Source: Pseudomonadota bacterium (GTDB lineage Bacteria > Pseudomonadota > Alphaproteobacteria > Rhizobiales > Rhizobiaceae). Taken from it: a stretch of DNA of 6,667 nt. The notes under the pieces were generated by a model. It saw only the letters and a list, made by a program, of their open reading frames with translations. It was not told the origin of the DNA and made no database searches. The stretch's first letter is position 1, and each line of letters opens with the position of its first letter. Below are positions 1 to 6,515 of the stretch, in pieces. Made by a program: the position numbers and the translations under genes. The stretch lies in contig QGUU01000139.1 in NCBI GenBank assembly GCA_003242525.1, positions 1 through 6,667 of the forward strand, read 5' to 3'.

Positions 1-920
1 GACGTCGGCCGAGTGGCACTGGGCAGGATTTGCGCGGCGGAGGTGGCGGGGGTTTTGGCCGTCCGGGAGGGTTCGGCCGGCCCGGACAGTTCCGCATCCC
101 TATTGGGGGAAGGGCCGGTGGGGGCGGACTTTCCACATTAGTCATCCTGGTGGTTCTGTTCTTCGCCCTCAAGGCCTGCGGCATCGATCCGCTGCAGATT
201 CTGGCCGGGGGCGGTGGCGGGCTGTTGCCCGGCAACGGCCAGGTCACGGACTATAGCGAGCAGGGGTCCGGTGCTCCGGCCAATGACGAGATGAAGCAGT
301 TCGTCGCCACGGTGCTTGCCGAGACGGAAGACGTGTGGAACGGCATATTCCAGGCTGAAGGGAGGACATATGAGGAGCCGACGCTTGTGCTCTTCTCGGG
401 CGGCGTGCGTTCCGCATGCGGGTTCGCCAGTTCGGCCGCAGGCCCCTTCTATTGCCCAGGCGACAAGAGAGTCTATCTCGACACGGAGTTCTTCCATCAG
501 CTGTCACAACAATTCGGCGCTTCCGGCGATTTCGCCGAAGCCTATGTCATCGCACACGAGGTAGGCCATCACGTGCAGAACCTCATCGGTGTGTTGCCTA
601 GATTCAACCAGATGCGGCAGCAGATGAGCGAGGCTGACGCCAACCAGATGTCCATGCGGGTGGAATTGCAGGCCGATTGCTTCGCGGGCGTCTGGGGTCA
701 CTTCACCGACCAGAAAGGCCTGTTGGAACAGGGCGATCTGGAAGAGGCGCTCAATGCCGCCCGGCAGATCGGCGATGACACGCTACAGAAGCGGATGCAG
801 GGCTATGTCGTGCCGGAAAGTTTCAACCATGGCACGTCCGCGCAGCGCCAGAAGTGGTTTGCCGCCGGGTTCAACAGTGGCAGGCTGTCCGCTTGCGACA
901 CCTTCAACAATCCGATCTGA
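1..920 (+). CDS. Neutral zinc metallopeptidase, YpfJ family (5' end outside window)
   Basis: Predicted membrane-anchored zinc peptidase; its natural substrate is not known. The frame is open from base 3, giving 305 residues in the window. A TTG at 30 could serve as a start, but the residues before it (RRPSGTGQDLRG) resemble the usual N-terminus of this family (a GRR-x-S-x4-D-x-RG pattern). I therefore infer that the true start is a few codons off the left edge. In order, the protein has a Gly/Arg/Pro-rich segment with a repeated FGRPG unit, one hydrophobic segment (about residues 43-59, LSTLVILVVLFFALKAC), a second poly-Gly linker, and the peptidase domain. That domain carries the ACGFASSAAGPFYCPGDK block and the zinc motif HEVGH (codons at 555-569). 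ELQAD (Glu codon at 663-665) is the likely third ligand. It stands alone; the next gene has its own promoter. Family assignment is firm, function is not. Confidence 0.93.
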   Translation, partial: RRPSGTGQDLRGGGGGGFGRPGGFGRPGQFRIPIGGRAGGGGLSTLVILVVLFFALKACGIDPLQILAGGGGGLLPGNGQVTDYSEQGSGAPANDEMKQFVATVLAETEDVWNGIFQAEGRTYEEPTLVLFSGGVRSACGFASSAAGPFYCPGDKRVYLDTEFFHQLSQQFGASGDFAEAYVIAHEVGHHVQNLIGVLPRFNQMRQQMSEADANQMSMRVELQADCFAGVWGHFTDQKGLLEQGDLEEALNAARQIGDDTLQKRMQGYVVPESFNHGTSAQRQKWFAAGFNSGRLSACDTFNNPI

Positions 921-987
921 CACAGGGCTGAAGGCGGCCGGATCGCGCTGCGCTGGCGGCTGATGTCAGCAGCGCATGACCGACACG

Positions 988-1016
988 TTGTTGCCTAGGC
1001 GGCACTCGACTATAAC
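988..1016 (+). promoter_or_regulatory. Predicted sigma70-type promoter for the TetA-like exporter
   Basis: TTGTTG (988-993) and TATAAC (1011-1016) are separated by exactly 17 bases. The -10 matches the consensus at five of six positions and the -35 only at its TTG. Transcription would start near 1023, leaving a leader of about 37 bases before the ATG at 1060. The site lies in the 139-base gap after the metallopeptidase, so it would make the exporter a separate transcription unit. Assigned by motif match only. Confidence 0.5.
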
Positions 1017-1059
1017 CGGCGGCCCGCTGCCCCGAAGGGAGCCGCGTGGCAGCGAACGG

Positions 1060-2331
1060 ATGGAAACAATGATCGACAAGGCCAAGGCCAGACGCGGATT
1101 GGCGCTGGTCTTCACCACGCTCCTGCTGGACGTGATCGGCTTCGGCATCATCATGCCGGTGCTGCCGGCCTATTTGAGCGAGCTGACCGGCGCAAGCATC
1201 AGCGAGGCGGCAATCGAAGGCGGCTGGTTGTTCTTCGTCTACGCGGCCATGCAGTTCTTCTTCGCTCCCCTGATCGGCAACCTGTCGGATCGGTTCGGGC
1301 GCCGGCCCATCCTGCTTGCCTCCGTCCTGACCTTCGCCATAGACAATCTGATTTGTGCGATCGCCTGGTCCTATCCCGTCCTCTTTATCGGGCGCGTGCT
1401 GGCGGGCATCAGCGGAGCCAGCTATTCCACTTCGTCCGCCTACATCGCCGACGTTTCCACTGACGAAAACAGGGCCAGGAATTTCGGTCTGCTCGGAATT
1501 GCGTTTGGCGTCGGCTTCGTCATCGGGCCGGTTCTGGGTGGCTTGCTTGGCACGTTCGGGCCGCGCGTGCCGTTCTACTTCGCCGCGGGTCTTGCCTTCG
1601 CCAATTTCCTGGTGGCCCTCTTTTTCCTGCCTGAGACGCTTGAACAGCAGCACCGGCGCAGCTTCGACTGGAGACGCGCCAATCCGCTGGGTGCCTTGAA
1701 GCAAATGCGGAACTATCCCGGCATTGGGTGGATTGGGCTGGTGTTCTTTCTCATGACGCTCGGCCATATGATGTATCCGGCGGTGTGGGCTTTCGTGTCC
1801 ACCTATCGCTATGGCTGGAGCGAGACGGAGATCGGTCTGTCGCTGGGCGCCTTCGGCCTTTGCGGGGCAATCATCATGGCAACCGTTCTGCCACGTGTCG
1901 TCCGGACACTTGGCGAGTGGCGCACGGCTGCCATAGGCTTGGGCTTCACCGCAGCAAGCGCCTTCGGCTACGCATTCGCCTGGCAGGGCTGGATGGTCTA
2001 TGCCGTGATTGTCGCGGGCTGCCTTGAAGCTCTTGCCGATCCACCGCTACGCAGCCTCGCCGCCGCCAAGGTACCACCTTCGGCACAGGGCGAACTGCAG
2101 GGGGCCATGACCTCGATATTCTCCATCACGTCGATCATCACCCCGATCCTCTACACTGCGATATTCTCGTGGTTCACGGGTCCTTCCGCTCCGGTCGTCT
2201 TTGCCGGCGCGCCCTATGTGGTCGGCGGAATATTCCTTGCGTTGTCCCTGCTCGTCTTCATCACCAAGGTGACAAAGCCTACGCTGAAGGAGGTCAATGC
2301 CGCGCCGGCCGCCGAGGGCGCGGGGCGATAA
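1060..2331 (+). CDS. TCR/Tet family (TetA-like) MFS drug:H+ antiporter
   Basis: Inner-membrane exporter of the 12-helix DHA1 type, 423 residues, close to TetA length. Seen in sequence: LLLDVIGFGIIMPVLP in helix 1, with Asp24 matching the conserved TetA helix-1 acid; motif A GNLSDRFGRRP (73-83) between helices 2 and 3; a motif B-like FIGRVLAGISGAS around Arg112; AYIADVS..ENRARNFG (128-143); and the antiporter motif C GPVLGGLLG (156-164). A charged central loop (about 191-215) separates the two halves. The substrate cannot be read from sequence: chromosomal TetA-like proteins of this kind need not confer tetracycline resistance. No divergent TetR gene is present. Start choice: ATG 1060 follows the predicted promoter; ATG 1069, three codons later, is almost as good. 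ATG 976 lies upstream of the promoter and has no ribosome site. The stop is TAA at 2329-2331. Confidence 0.92.
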   Translation: METMIDKAKARRGLALVFTTLLLDVIGFGIIMPVLPAYLSELTGASISEAAIEGGWLFFVYAAMQFFFAPLIGNLSDRFGRRPILLASVLTFAIDNLICAIAWSYPVLFIGRVLAGISGASYSTSSAYIADVSTDENRARNFGLLGIAFGVGFVIGPVLGGLLGTFGPRVPFYFAAGLAFANFLVALFFLPETLEQQHRRSFDWRRANPLGALKQMRNYPGIGWIGLVFFLMTLGHMMYPAVWAFVSTYRYGWSETEIGLSLGAFGLCGAIIMATVLPRVVRTLGEWRTAAIGLGFTAASAFGYAFAWQGWMVYAVIVAGCLEALADPPLRSLAAAKVPPSAQGELQGAMTSIFSITSIITPILYTAIFSWFTGPSAPVVFAGAPYVVGGIFLALSLLVFITKVTKPTLKEVNAAPAAEGAGR

Positions 2332-2368
2332 GCCGGTCCCTCGCCGGGCCCCATTCCCGACACGGATT

Positions 2369-2383
2369 GGTCATGAAATGACC
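2369..2383. repeat. Short perfect inverted repeat, GGTCAT-GAA-ATGACC
   Basis: Six-base arms at 2369-2374 and 2378-2383 surround a 3-base centre. The repeat lies in the 126-base gap between the exporter stop and the secreted-protein start, 75 bases before that start. No T-run follows, so it is not a standard intrinsic terminator. It may be an operator or a small mRNA hairpin, or chance. No convincing -35/-10 pair is visible in this gap. Confidence 0.35.
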
Positions 2384-2457
2384 TGCTGCCCGTCGGCCTG
2401 AGGTCTCATTGCGCCTGTCTGGTGAAGCGCGGGGGCCAACCCGGAGAAGGGACAATC

Positions 2458-2823
2458 ATGTTCAAAACCATTGCACTTGCCGCGGGCTTCACCCTCATTG
2501 GGGCTATGGCGGCTGGCGCTCAGCAGGCCCCCGCGCCGCAAGGCCAGACACAGTCGCCGGCAGCCACGCCGGACGCTGCGCCGAAAATCCAGCGTTTCAA
2601 CGTGGTCGACGTCAGCGAATTGCCCCAGGAAACCCAGGAGCAGGTAGAGCAGGTCGTCGCCCAGGCCAGCGAAGATTCGCTGAAGCAGCTGCGCAGTACG
2701 ATCGACGCCACGCCAGAAGCGAAGGCGGCGCTGGATGCGAAGGGTGCGACGTCCGCGCAGGTCGTGGCGACCGCCATGGGCACGGACGGAACGCTTACCC
2801 TCATCACTAAGAAAAAGAGCTAG
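2458..2823 (+). CDS. Small secreted (periplasmic) protein of unknown function
   Basis: A 121-residue protein that I do not recognise. It starts at ATG 2458, with a strong ribosome site (GGAGAAGGG, 2443-2451) 6 bases upstream. Residues 1-21 form a classical Sec signal peptide: Lys3, a hydrophobic core (IALAAGFTLIGAM) and an AGA|QQ cleavage site after Ala21. Residues 22-42 are a Pro/Gln/Ala-rich, probably disordered linker. The rest (about 43-121) is acidic and looks alpha-helical: it contains ELPQETQEQVEQVVAQ, a run rich in Ala and charged residues, and a basic tail ending KKKS. The mature protein has no Cys, no membrane helix and no catalytic motif. The gene stands alone, converges on carA with only 21 bases between the stops, and lies 126 bases behind the exporter. 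The signal peptide and regular codon use support a real gene. Function is unknown. Confidence 0.8.
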   Translation: MFKTIALAAGFTLIGAMAAGAQQAPAPQGQTQSPAATPDAAPKIQRFNVVDVSELPQETQEQVEQVVAQASEDSLKQLRSTIDATPEAKAALDAKGATSAQVVATAMGTDGTLTLITKKKS

Positions 2824-2844
2824 GGGTCCCGAGGCCCGCTCAGC

Positions 2845-4038
2845 CTAGCGTTCGGCCAGGGCAGGTTCGCCCTTCCGCGCACGGATCATGTTGACGAAGC
2901 GGCGGAAGAGATAGTGTGAATCCTGCGGGCCGGGCGAGGCCTCGGGGTGGTGCTGTACGGAAAATACCGGACGACCCTTAAGCGCGATACCGCAGTTCGA
3001 TCCGTCGAACAGCGATACGTGCGTTTCTTCCACGCCTTCGGGCAATGACCTGGAGTCAACGGCAAAGCCGTGGTTCATCGAGACGATCTCGACCTTGCCG
3101 GTGGTGTGGTCCTTCACCGGATGGTTGGCACCGTGATGGCCCTGATGCATCTTCTCTGTCCTCGCGCCCAGCGCGCGCGCCAGCAATTGATGGCCGAGGC
3201 AGATGCCGAACATCGGAATGTCGGTCTTGAGCAGTTCGCGGATGACGGGAACTGCGTATTCGCCCGTCGCGGCCGGATCACCGGGGCCGTTGGAAAGGAA
3301 GATGCCGTCAGGCTTCAGGGCGAGGATTTCATCCGCACCAGTCTTGGCCGGCACGACCGTTACCCTGGCACCCAGCCCCGAAAGAAGGCGCAGGATGTTT
3401 CTTTTGACGCCATAATCGATCGCGACCACATGCATCGACGGCGCATCCTGCTCGCCATAGCCCCGGTTCCACACCCAGGGCGTTTCCTTCCACACCGAGG
3501 ACTGCCCGGAGGTGACCTCCTGCGCAAGGTCGAGGCCCACAAGGCCCGACCATGAAGCAGCCTGCCGCTTGAGGTCTTCCACGTCGAACCTGCCGTCCGG
3601 CGAATGGGCGATGACGGCGTTGGCCGCGCCCTTGTCGCGGATAAGAGCGGTGAGCGCGCGCGTGTCGATGCCGAACATGGCAATGATGCCGCGCCGTTTC
3701 AGCCAGCGCTCGAGATGTTCGCCGGCACGGTAGTTGGAAGGATTGGTGATGTCGGCCTTGAAGATCGCTCCCACGGCGCCGGAACGGGCTGCCGGGGTGA
3801 GATCCTCGATGTCTTCGTCATTGGCGCCGATATTGCCGATATGCGGAAAGGTGAAGGTGACGATCTGGCCGGCATAGGAGGGATCGGTGAGGATTTCCTC
3901 GTAGCCGGTGAGCGCCGTGTTGAAACAGACCTCGGCGACCGCCGAGCCGGTGGCGCCTGCGCCTCGGCCCTCGATCACCGTCCCGTCGGCCAAACCGAGC
4001 AGTGCGGTTGGGTGTTCCGTGGTCCAGGGCGCGGCCAT
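2845..4038 (-). CDS. carA: Carbamoyl-phosphate synthase small (glutaminase) subunit
   Basis: Hydrolyses glutamine and passes ammonia to CarB, which makes carbamoyl phosphate for pyrimidine and arginine synthesis in the cytoplasm. The protein has 397 residues, the normal family length. The N-terminal CPSase domain (about 1-190) shows LADGTVIEG and [20 protein letters not shown]. The class I glutamine amidotransferase domain (about 203-390) shows LSNGPGDP (248-255), the nucleophile Cys280 in GICLGHQ, and His364/Glu366 in HHPEASPGP. These correspond to E. coli Cys269, His353 and Glu355, so the enzyme should be active. The start at 4038 has GGAG 8 bases upstream and gives the family-typical N-terminus. 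The frame stays open upstream with another ATG at 4116, but that one overlaps a hairpin and has only a weak ribosome site. carB is not adjacent; separated carA and carB are usual in many alphaproteobacteria. Its upstream control region is described separately. Confidence 0.97.
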   Translation of the reverse strand: MAAPWTTEHPTALLGLADGTVIEGRGAGATGSAVAEVCFNTALTGYEEILTDPSYAGQIVTFTFPHIGNIGANDEDIEDLTPAARSGAVGAIFKADITNPSNYRAGEHLERWLKRRGIIAMFGIDTRALTALIRDKGAANAVIAHSPDGRFDVEDLKRQAASWSGLVGLDLAQEVTSGQSSVWKETPWVWNRGYGEQDAPSMHVVAIDYGVKRNILRLLSGLGARVTVVPAKTGADEILALKPDGIFLSNGPGDPAATGEYAVPVIRELLKTDIPMFGICLGHQLLARALGARTEKMHQGHHGANHPVKDHTTGKVEIVSMNHGFAVDSRSLPEGVEETHVSLFDGSNCGIALKGRPVFSVQHHPEASPGPQDSHYLFRRFVNMIRARKGEPALAER

Positions 4039-4084
4039 GGGCGGCTCTCCGTTGCAAGTTTGCGGGCAGGATTGTCCGCGCGGC

Positions 4085-4114
4085 AAAAGACGCGAAGCGC
4101 TGATGCTTCGCGTC
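4085..4114 (-). terminator. Terminator-like hairpin in the carA leader (candidate attenuator)
   Basis: Read on the minus strand, GACGCGAAGC, a 6-base loop ATCAGC, and GCTTCGCGTC form a perfect 10-bp stem (4089-4114), followed directly by TTTT (4085-4088). This has the form of an intrinsic terminator with a short U-run. It begins about 24 bases after the predicted carA transcription start and ends 46 bases before the carA ATG. It could therefore stop carA transcription early, or it could mark the end of the SRPBCC transcript, whose stop is 133 bases upstream. On the plus strand no T-run follows. The structure is plain in the sequence; its role is inferred. Confidence 0.6.
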
Positions 4115-4132
4115 ATGATGTAACCTGTGTGG

Positions 4133-4147
4133 TTGCAGAACCTGCAA
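4133..4147. repeat. Inverted repeat over the carA -10 and start site, TTGCAG-AAC-CTGCAA
   Basis: Perfect 6-base arms (4133-4138 and 4142-4147) around a 3-base centre. The repeat overlaps three bases of the predicted -10 (4145-4150) and covers the predicted transcription start. A repressor bound here would block carA transcription; in RNA it could form only a small hairpin. I do not know a regulator with this consensus. Confidence 0.35.
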
Positions 4148-4173
4148 ATAGGGGAAGGCGGGCGCACGGTCAA
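4145..4173 (-). promoter_or_regulatory. carA: Predicted sigma70-type carA promoter
   Basis: On the minus strand, TTGACC (4173-4168) and TATTTG (4150-4145) are separated by 17 bases. The -35 matches TTGAC of the consensus. The -10 is preceded by C, giving the CTAT form common in alphaproteobacteria, but matches only TAT of the six. The predicted start is near 4138, giving a leader of about 100 bases that contains the terminator-like hairpin. It would give carA its own transcript despite the SRPBCC gene upstream on the same strand. Confidence 0.5.
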
Positions 4174-4186
4174 TGTCTGTTGACCG
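4167..4186. repeat. Inverted repeat over the carA -35, CGGTCAA-N6-TTGACCG
   Basis: Two perfect 7-base arms (4167-4173 and 4180-4186) are separated by TGTCTG. One arm contains the predicted carA -35 element, so this is a natural place for an operator. The half-sites resemble those of RutR, a known uracil-responsive regulator of carAB in E. coli, but they point the other way: the RutR site is TTGACC...GGTCAA with a 4-base centre. I therefore do not assign it to RutR. Confidence 0.4.
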
Positions 4187-4247
4187 CTGTGAAACGCTTC
4201 CCAGGAGCAGCCTTCGCGCTCCTTTTCTCGTCGTTAGAGGAGCAGAG

Positions 4248-4691
4248 CTACTCGTTGATTTCGGGCTCGACCAGGCTGGCCAGGTTGCGAAGCGAGTCCT
4301 GCCAGCCGAGATAGCATGCCTCGACCGGAATCACGTCGGGAATGCCTGTCTGTTCTATGTTCAGCTCCGTGCCGACAGAAACTTTCTTCAGGGTGACAGT
4401 TACCTGGATCTCACCGGGAAGGTTCGGATCGTCGAACCTGTCCGTGTAGCGGAGCCTTTCGCCAGGGACGAGTTCCACGAACTCGCCTCCAAAGGAGTGG
4501 GCGTTGCCGGTCGTGAAGTTTCGGAAGGACATTCTGTACTTGCCGCCTTCCCGGGCTTCCATCTCATGCACGGTGCAGCAGTATCCGTTCGGCGGAATCC
4601 ACTTGGCCAGGGCGTCGGCCTCAATGAAAGCCCGATAGAGCTTTTCCGGAGTGGTCGCAAGGACGCGGTGCAAGCGTACGGTGCCGGGCAT
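4248..4691 (-). CDS. SRPBCC / AHSA1-type (START-like) domain protein
   Basis: A 147-residue single-domain cytoplasmic protein with the helix-grip fold expected to form a hydrophobic ligand cavity; individual members bind varied ligands and this one's is unknown. Seen in sequence: the early RVLATTPEKLYRAFIEADALAKWIPP (9-34); GGKYRMSF (49-56); GEFVELVPGERLRYT (69-83); a strand pair leading into VSVGTELNIEQTGIP; and the closing helix CYLGWQDSLRNLASLVE (126-142). No signal peptide or membrane helix. The ATG at 4691 has GGGAG 8 bases upstream; an in-frame TTG at 4706 overlaps that site and is less likely. Proteins of this family are often paired with an ArsR regulator, but none is next to it here. 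It lies 209 bases upstream of carA on the same strand, and a promoter and hairpin between them argue against a shared transcript. No clear promoter of its own was found. Confidence 0.88.
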   Translation of the reverse strand: MPGTVRLHRVLATTPEKLYRAFIEADALAKWIPPNGYCCTVHEMEAREGGKYRMSFRNFTTGNAHSFGGEFVELVPGERLRYTDRFDDPNLPGEIQVTVTLKKVSVGTELNIEQTGIPDVIPVEACYLGWQDSLRNLASLVEPEINE

Positions 4692-4802
4692 AATGTGTTC
4701 TCCCAATTGCCATCGTTGACTTCACAATGACGAACGAGGTGCGCGGAGTCCGACATCCATCGCCAAAATTTGCGGCTGTAGGGATGGATTTCGTGGCTCC
4801 CC

Positions 4803-4831
4803 TTGAGATTCCGCGCTAAATGCCATTTATC
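4803..4831 (+). promoter_or_regulatory. Possible promoter for the GatB/YqeY gene
   Basis: TTGAGA (4803-4808) and TTTATC (4826-4831) have a 17-base spacer. The -35 matches five of six consensus positions and the -10 only three. The predicted start near 4838 would leave a short leader of about 19 bases holding the AGGAG ribosome site (4846-4850). Weak but well placed. Confidence 0.4.
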
Positions 4832-4856
4832 GGCGGCAGCACATCAGGAGCCAGCC

Positions 4857-5306
4857 ATGCGCGACAAGGTGATGGACGAAGTGAAAGCCGCAATGAAGGC
4901 GGGCGACAAGGCAAGGTTGTCCACCCTCCGGCTCATCCAGTCGGCTGTCAAGGATCGGGATATTGCAAATCGCGGAGTGGGCAAGGAGCCGGCTTCCGAT
5001 GACGAAATCCTGCAACTTCTCGCCAAGATGGTGAAGCAACGCGAGGAATCGGCGAAAGCCTTCGAGGAAGGCGGACGGCCGGAACTCGCCGTCAAGGAGC
5101 GCGAGGAAATCGCCGTCATTCGGGATTTCATGCCAGCTCAAATGGATCAGTCCGAGATGGAAGCGGCGATCCGTTCCGTCATTGCCGAGACGGGCGCTGC
5201 AGGTATCAGGGACATGGGCAAGGTGATGGCAGCGCTGCGCGAAAAATTCGCCGGCCAGATGGACTTCGGCAAGGCGAGCGGCACCGTCAAGCAACTGTTG
5301 AGCTGA
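4857..5306 (+). CDS. GatB/YqeY domain-containing protein
   Basis: A 149-residue cytoplasmic protein of the YqeY family, which shares its all-helical domain with the tail of GatB, the glutamyl-tRNA(Gln) amidotransferase subunit. The free-standing form may act in tRNA-dependent amidation or tRNA binding, but this is not established. Family features seen: MRDKVMDEVKAAMKAGDK at the N-terminus; RLSTLRLIQSAVKDRDI; the central DDEILQLLAKMVKQREESAKAF; a FMPAQMDQSEME segment; and a C-terminal MGKVMAALREKFAGQMD followed by a KASGTVKQLLS end. Length is typical. Start choice: ATG 4857 has AGGAG 6 bases upstream and gives the family N-terminus; an in-frame TTG at 4803 would add 18 unrelated residues and overlaps the predicted promoter. 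It is divergent from the SRPBCC gene (165-base gap) and converges on the exporter with 22 bases between. Confidence 0.94.
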   Translation: MRDKVMDEVKAAMKAGDKARLSTLRLIQSAVKDRDIANRGVGKEPASDDEILQLLAKMVKQREESAKAFEEGGRPELAVKEREEIAVIRDFMPAQMDQSEMEAAIRSVIAETGAAGIRDMGKVMAALREKFAGQMDFGKASGTVKQLLS

Positions 5307-5328
5307 GCGAAACGGGGCTCGGCGCGCG

Positions 5329-6515
5329 CTAGGTGCTCGTCGCCGTGACGATGGGCGGTCGCGCGCCACTGCGCCGTTCCGCAGCGAGGGAAAGGCAGGC
5401 GGTTGCCGTGGCGACCGCCATGGCGACGACGCCGATCAAGGGAAGGCTTCGATAGGAAAGCCCCGCGTTCAGCATGGTTGCCCCGACAAAGGCGGCGAGG
5501 GCGATTCCGACATTGAAGCCGGCAGGGATGAGCGACGAGGCAAGGTTGGGCGCGTCTGCCGTCCATTTCAGGATGCGGGTCTGGACGGCGGTTCCGATCG
5601 AGAAATTGACGCCGCCCCACAGAACGATGACCGCAACCATGGGGAGTGGATAGGGGCTTGTCGCGTACATAGCTGCCAGTACCAGGCCTTGCAGCGCCAG
5701 CATGGCAATCAGCGCTGGCATCAGGTGCGGTCCGGCGAGCCGGCCGCCGACGAATACGCCCGCCGTTGCGCCTATGCCGCTGGCCAGCAGCACCCAGGGC
5801 ACGTAACTGGCGGCAAGGCCGGTGACTTCCGTCAGCATTGGCGTGATGTAGGTGTAAGGCACGAACTGGCCGAGCATCAGCATCAGCATGACAATGAGAG
5901 ACGTCCACACCTGCTGGCGCCCGAGCACGCCAATCTCGCGCCTCAACCCTGCCGGTGGAGCAAGCAAGGCGCCTGTCGCGGGGACAAGCGCGGCTACGGC
6001 CGCCGTAGCAAGCAGGCCCAGGCCGGTCATCGCCCAGAAGGTCGCGCGCCAGCCCCACACATTGCCGTTGCCGGGCCCGCCGGTACGCCAACGATACCGG
6101 AAACCGTAAGACCGGCCAGAACAAGAGCCACCGCCATGCCCCGCCGCTCGTCGCTTACAAGACTGGTGGCGACAACCATTGCCACCCCGAAATAGGCGCC
6201 ATGCGCGACCGCTACCGCGACCCGAAGGGCAAGCATGGACAAGAAATCCGGAGCGAGCGCGCAGGCAACCTGTCCAATGGTGAAGATGACGGTCAACCAG
6301 AGCAGAAGCGTCCTTCGCGCCAGTCTTGTTGTCGCCAGCGTCAGCAACGGACCGCCGATAGCAATCCCCAATGCGTATCCGGAAACGAGATAGCCGGCCG
6401 TTGGAACGGAAACGCCGAGACCGGTCGCCACTTCGGGAAGCACGCCGGCTATCACGAATTCGGTCGTGCCAAAGGCGAAGGCGGCCAGGAAAAGGGCTAT
6501 CAAGGGCAGCGGCAT
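5329..6515 (-). pseudogene. AraJ-like DHA1 MFS exporter, frameshifted
   Basis: Two minus-strand frames together make one normal 12-helix exporter of about 395 residues. Part one starts at ATG 6515 (GAAGG 7 bases upstream). It encodes FGTTEFVIAGVLPEVA near the N-terminus, a motif A-like GGPLLTLATTRLARR (54-68), AHGAYFGVAMVVA (104-116) and RRGMAVALVLAGLTVSGIVGVPAG (to residue 147). Family members continue G-T-x-x-G-x-x-x-GWRATFW, but here that frame instead ends at 6027 with unrelated sequence. The expected continuation, GNGNVWGWRATFWAM and about 230 more residues, is in the next frame from base 6072 to the stop at 5329. One base added between 6074 and 6075 restores the frame and yields the expected Thr. 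There are no other stops and both halves are well preserved, so the loss is recent or is a sequencing error. Intact members export sugars or drugs; the substrate here is unknown. The ORF in the second frame runs upstream to 6558, but its part before 6075 is not protein-like. Confidence 0.88.

Noticed and set aside
945..975. Inverted repeat GCGCTGC / GCAGCGC after the metallopeptidase stop
   Set aside because: 17-base loop, no T-run, and GC-rich words of this kind recur by chance in DNA of this composition; not called a terminator.
976..1059. N-terminal extension of the TetA-like exporter from ATG 976
   Set aside because: No ribosome site before 976; the predicted -35/-10 lies inside this stretch; the added residues are Arg/Pro-rich and unlike the family N-terminus.
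904..1767. 287-residue minus-strand open frame opposite the TetA-like exporter
   Set aside because: Antisense shadow: the composition (Glu/Gln/Arg/Gly-rich, no hydrophobic core) is what helix codons give when read backwards.
3070..3555. Long plus-strand open frame opposite carA
   Set aside because: Antisense shadow of a strongly conserved gene in GC-rich DNA; no protein family features.
4039..4173. N-terminal extension of CarA (ATG at 4116 or an upstream TTG)
   Set aside because: The extension is not family-like and covers the promoter and hairpin. The ATG at 4038 has a good ribosome site and gives the normal length.
4203..4226. AGGAGC-N9-GCTCCT followed by TTTT on the plus strand, a possible intrinsic terminator
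   Set aside because: No plus-strand gene ends upstream. On the minus strand, where the SRPBCC gene ends at 4248, no T-run follows. The stem is only 6 bp, and a third AGGAGC copy at 4238-4243 offers a competing pairing.
1060..6515. A new defence, secretion or biosynthetic system spanning the window
   Set aside because: Genes are on mixed strands, mostly single transcription units of known housekeeping or transport families, with no shared theme or mobile-element signature.
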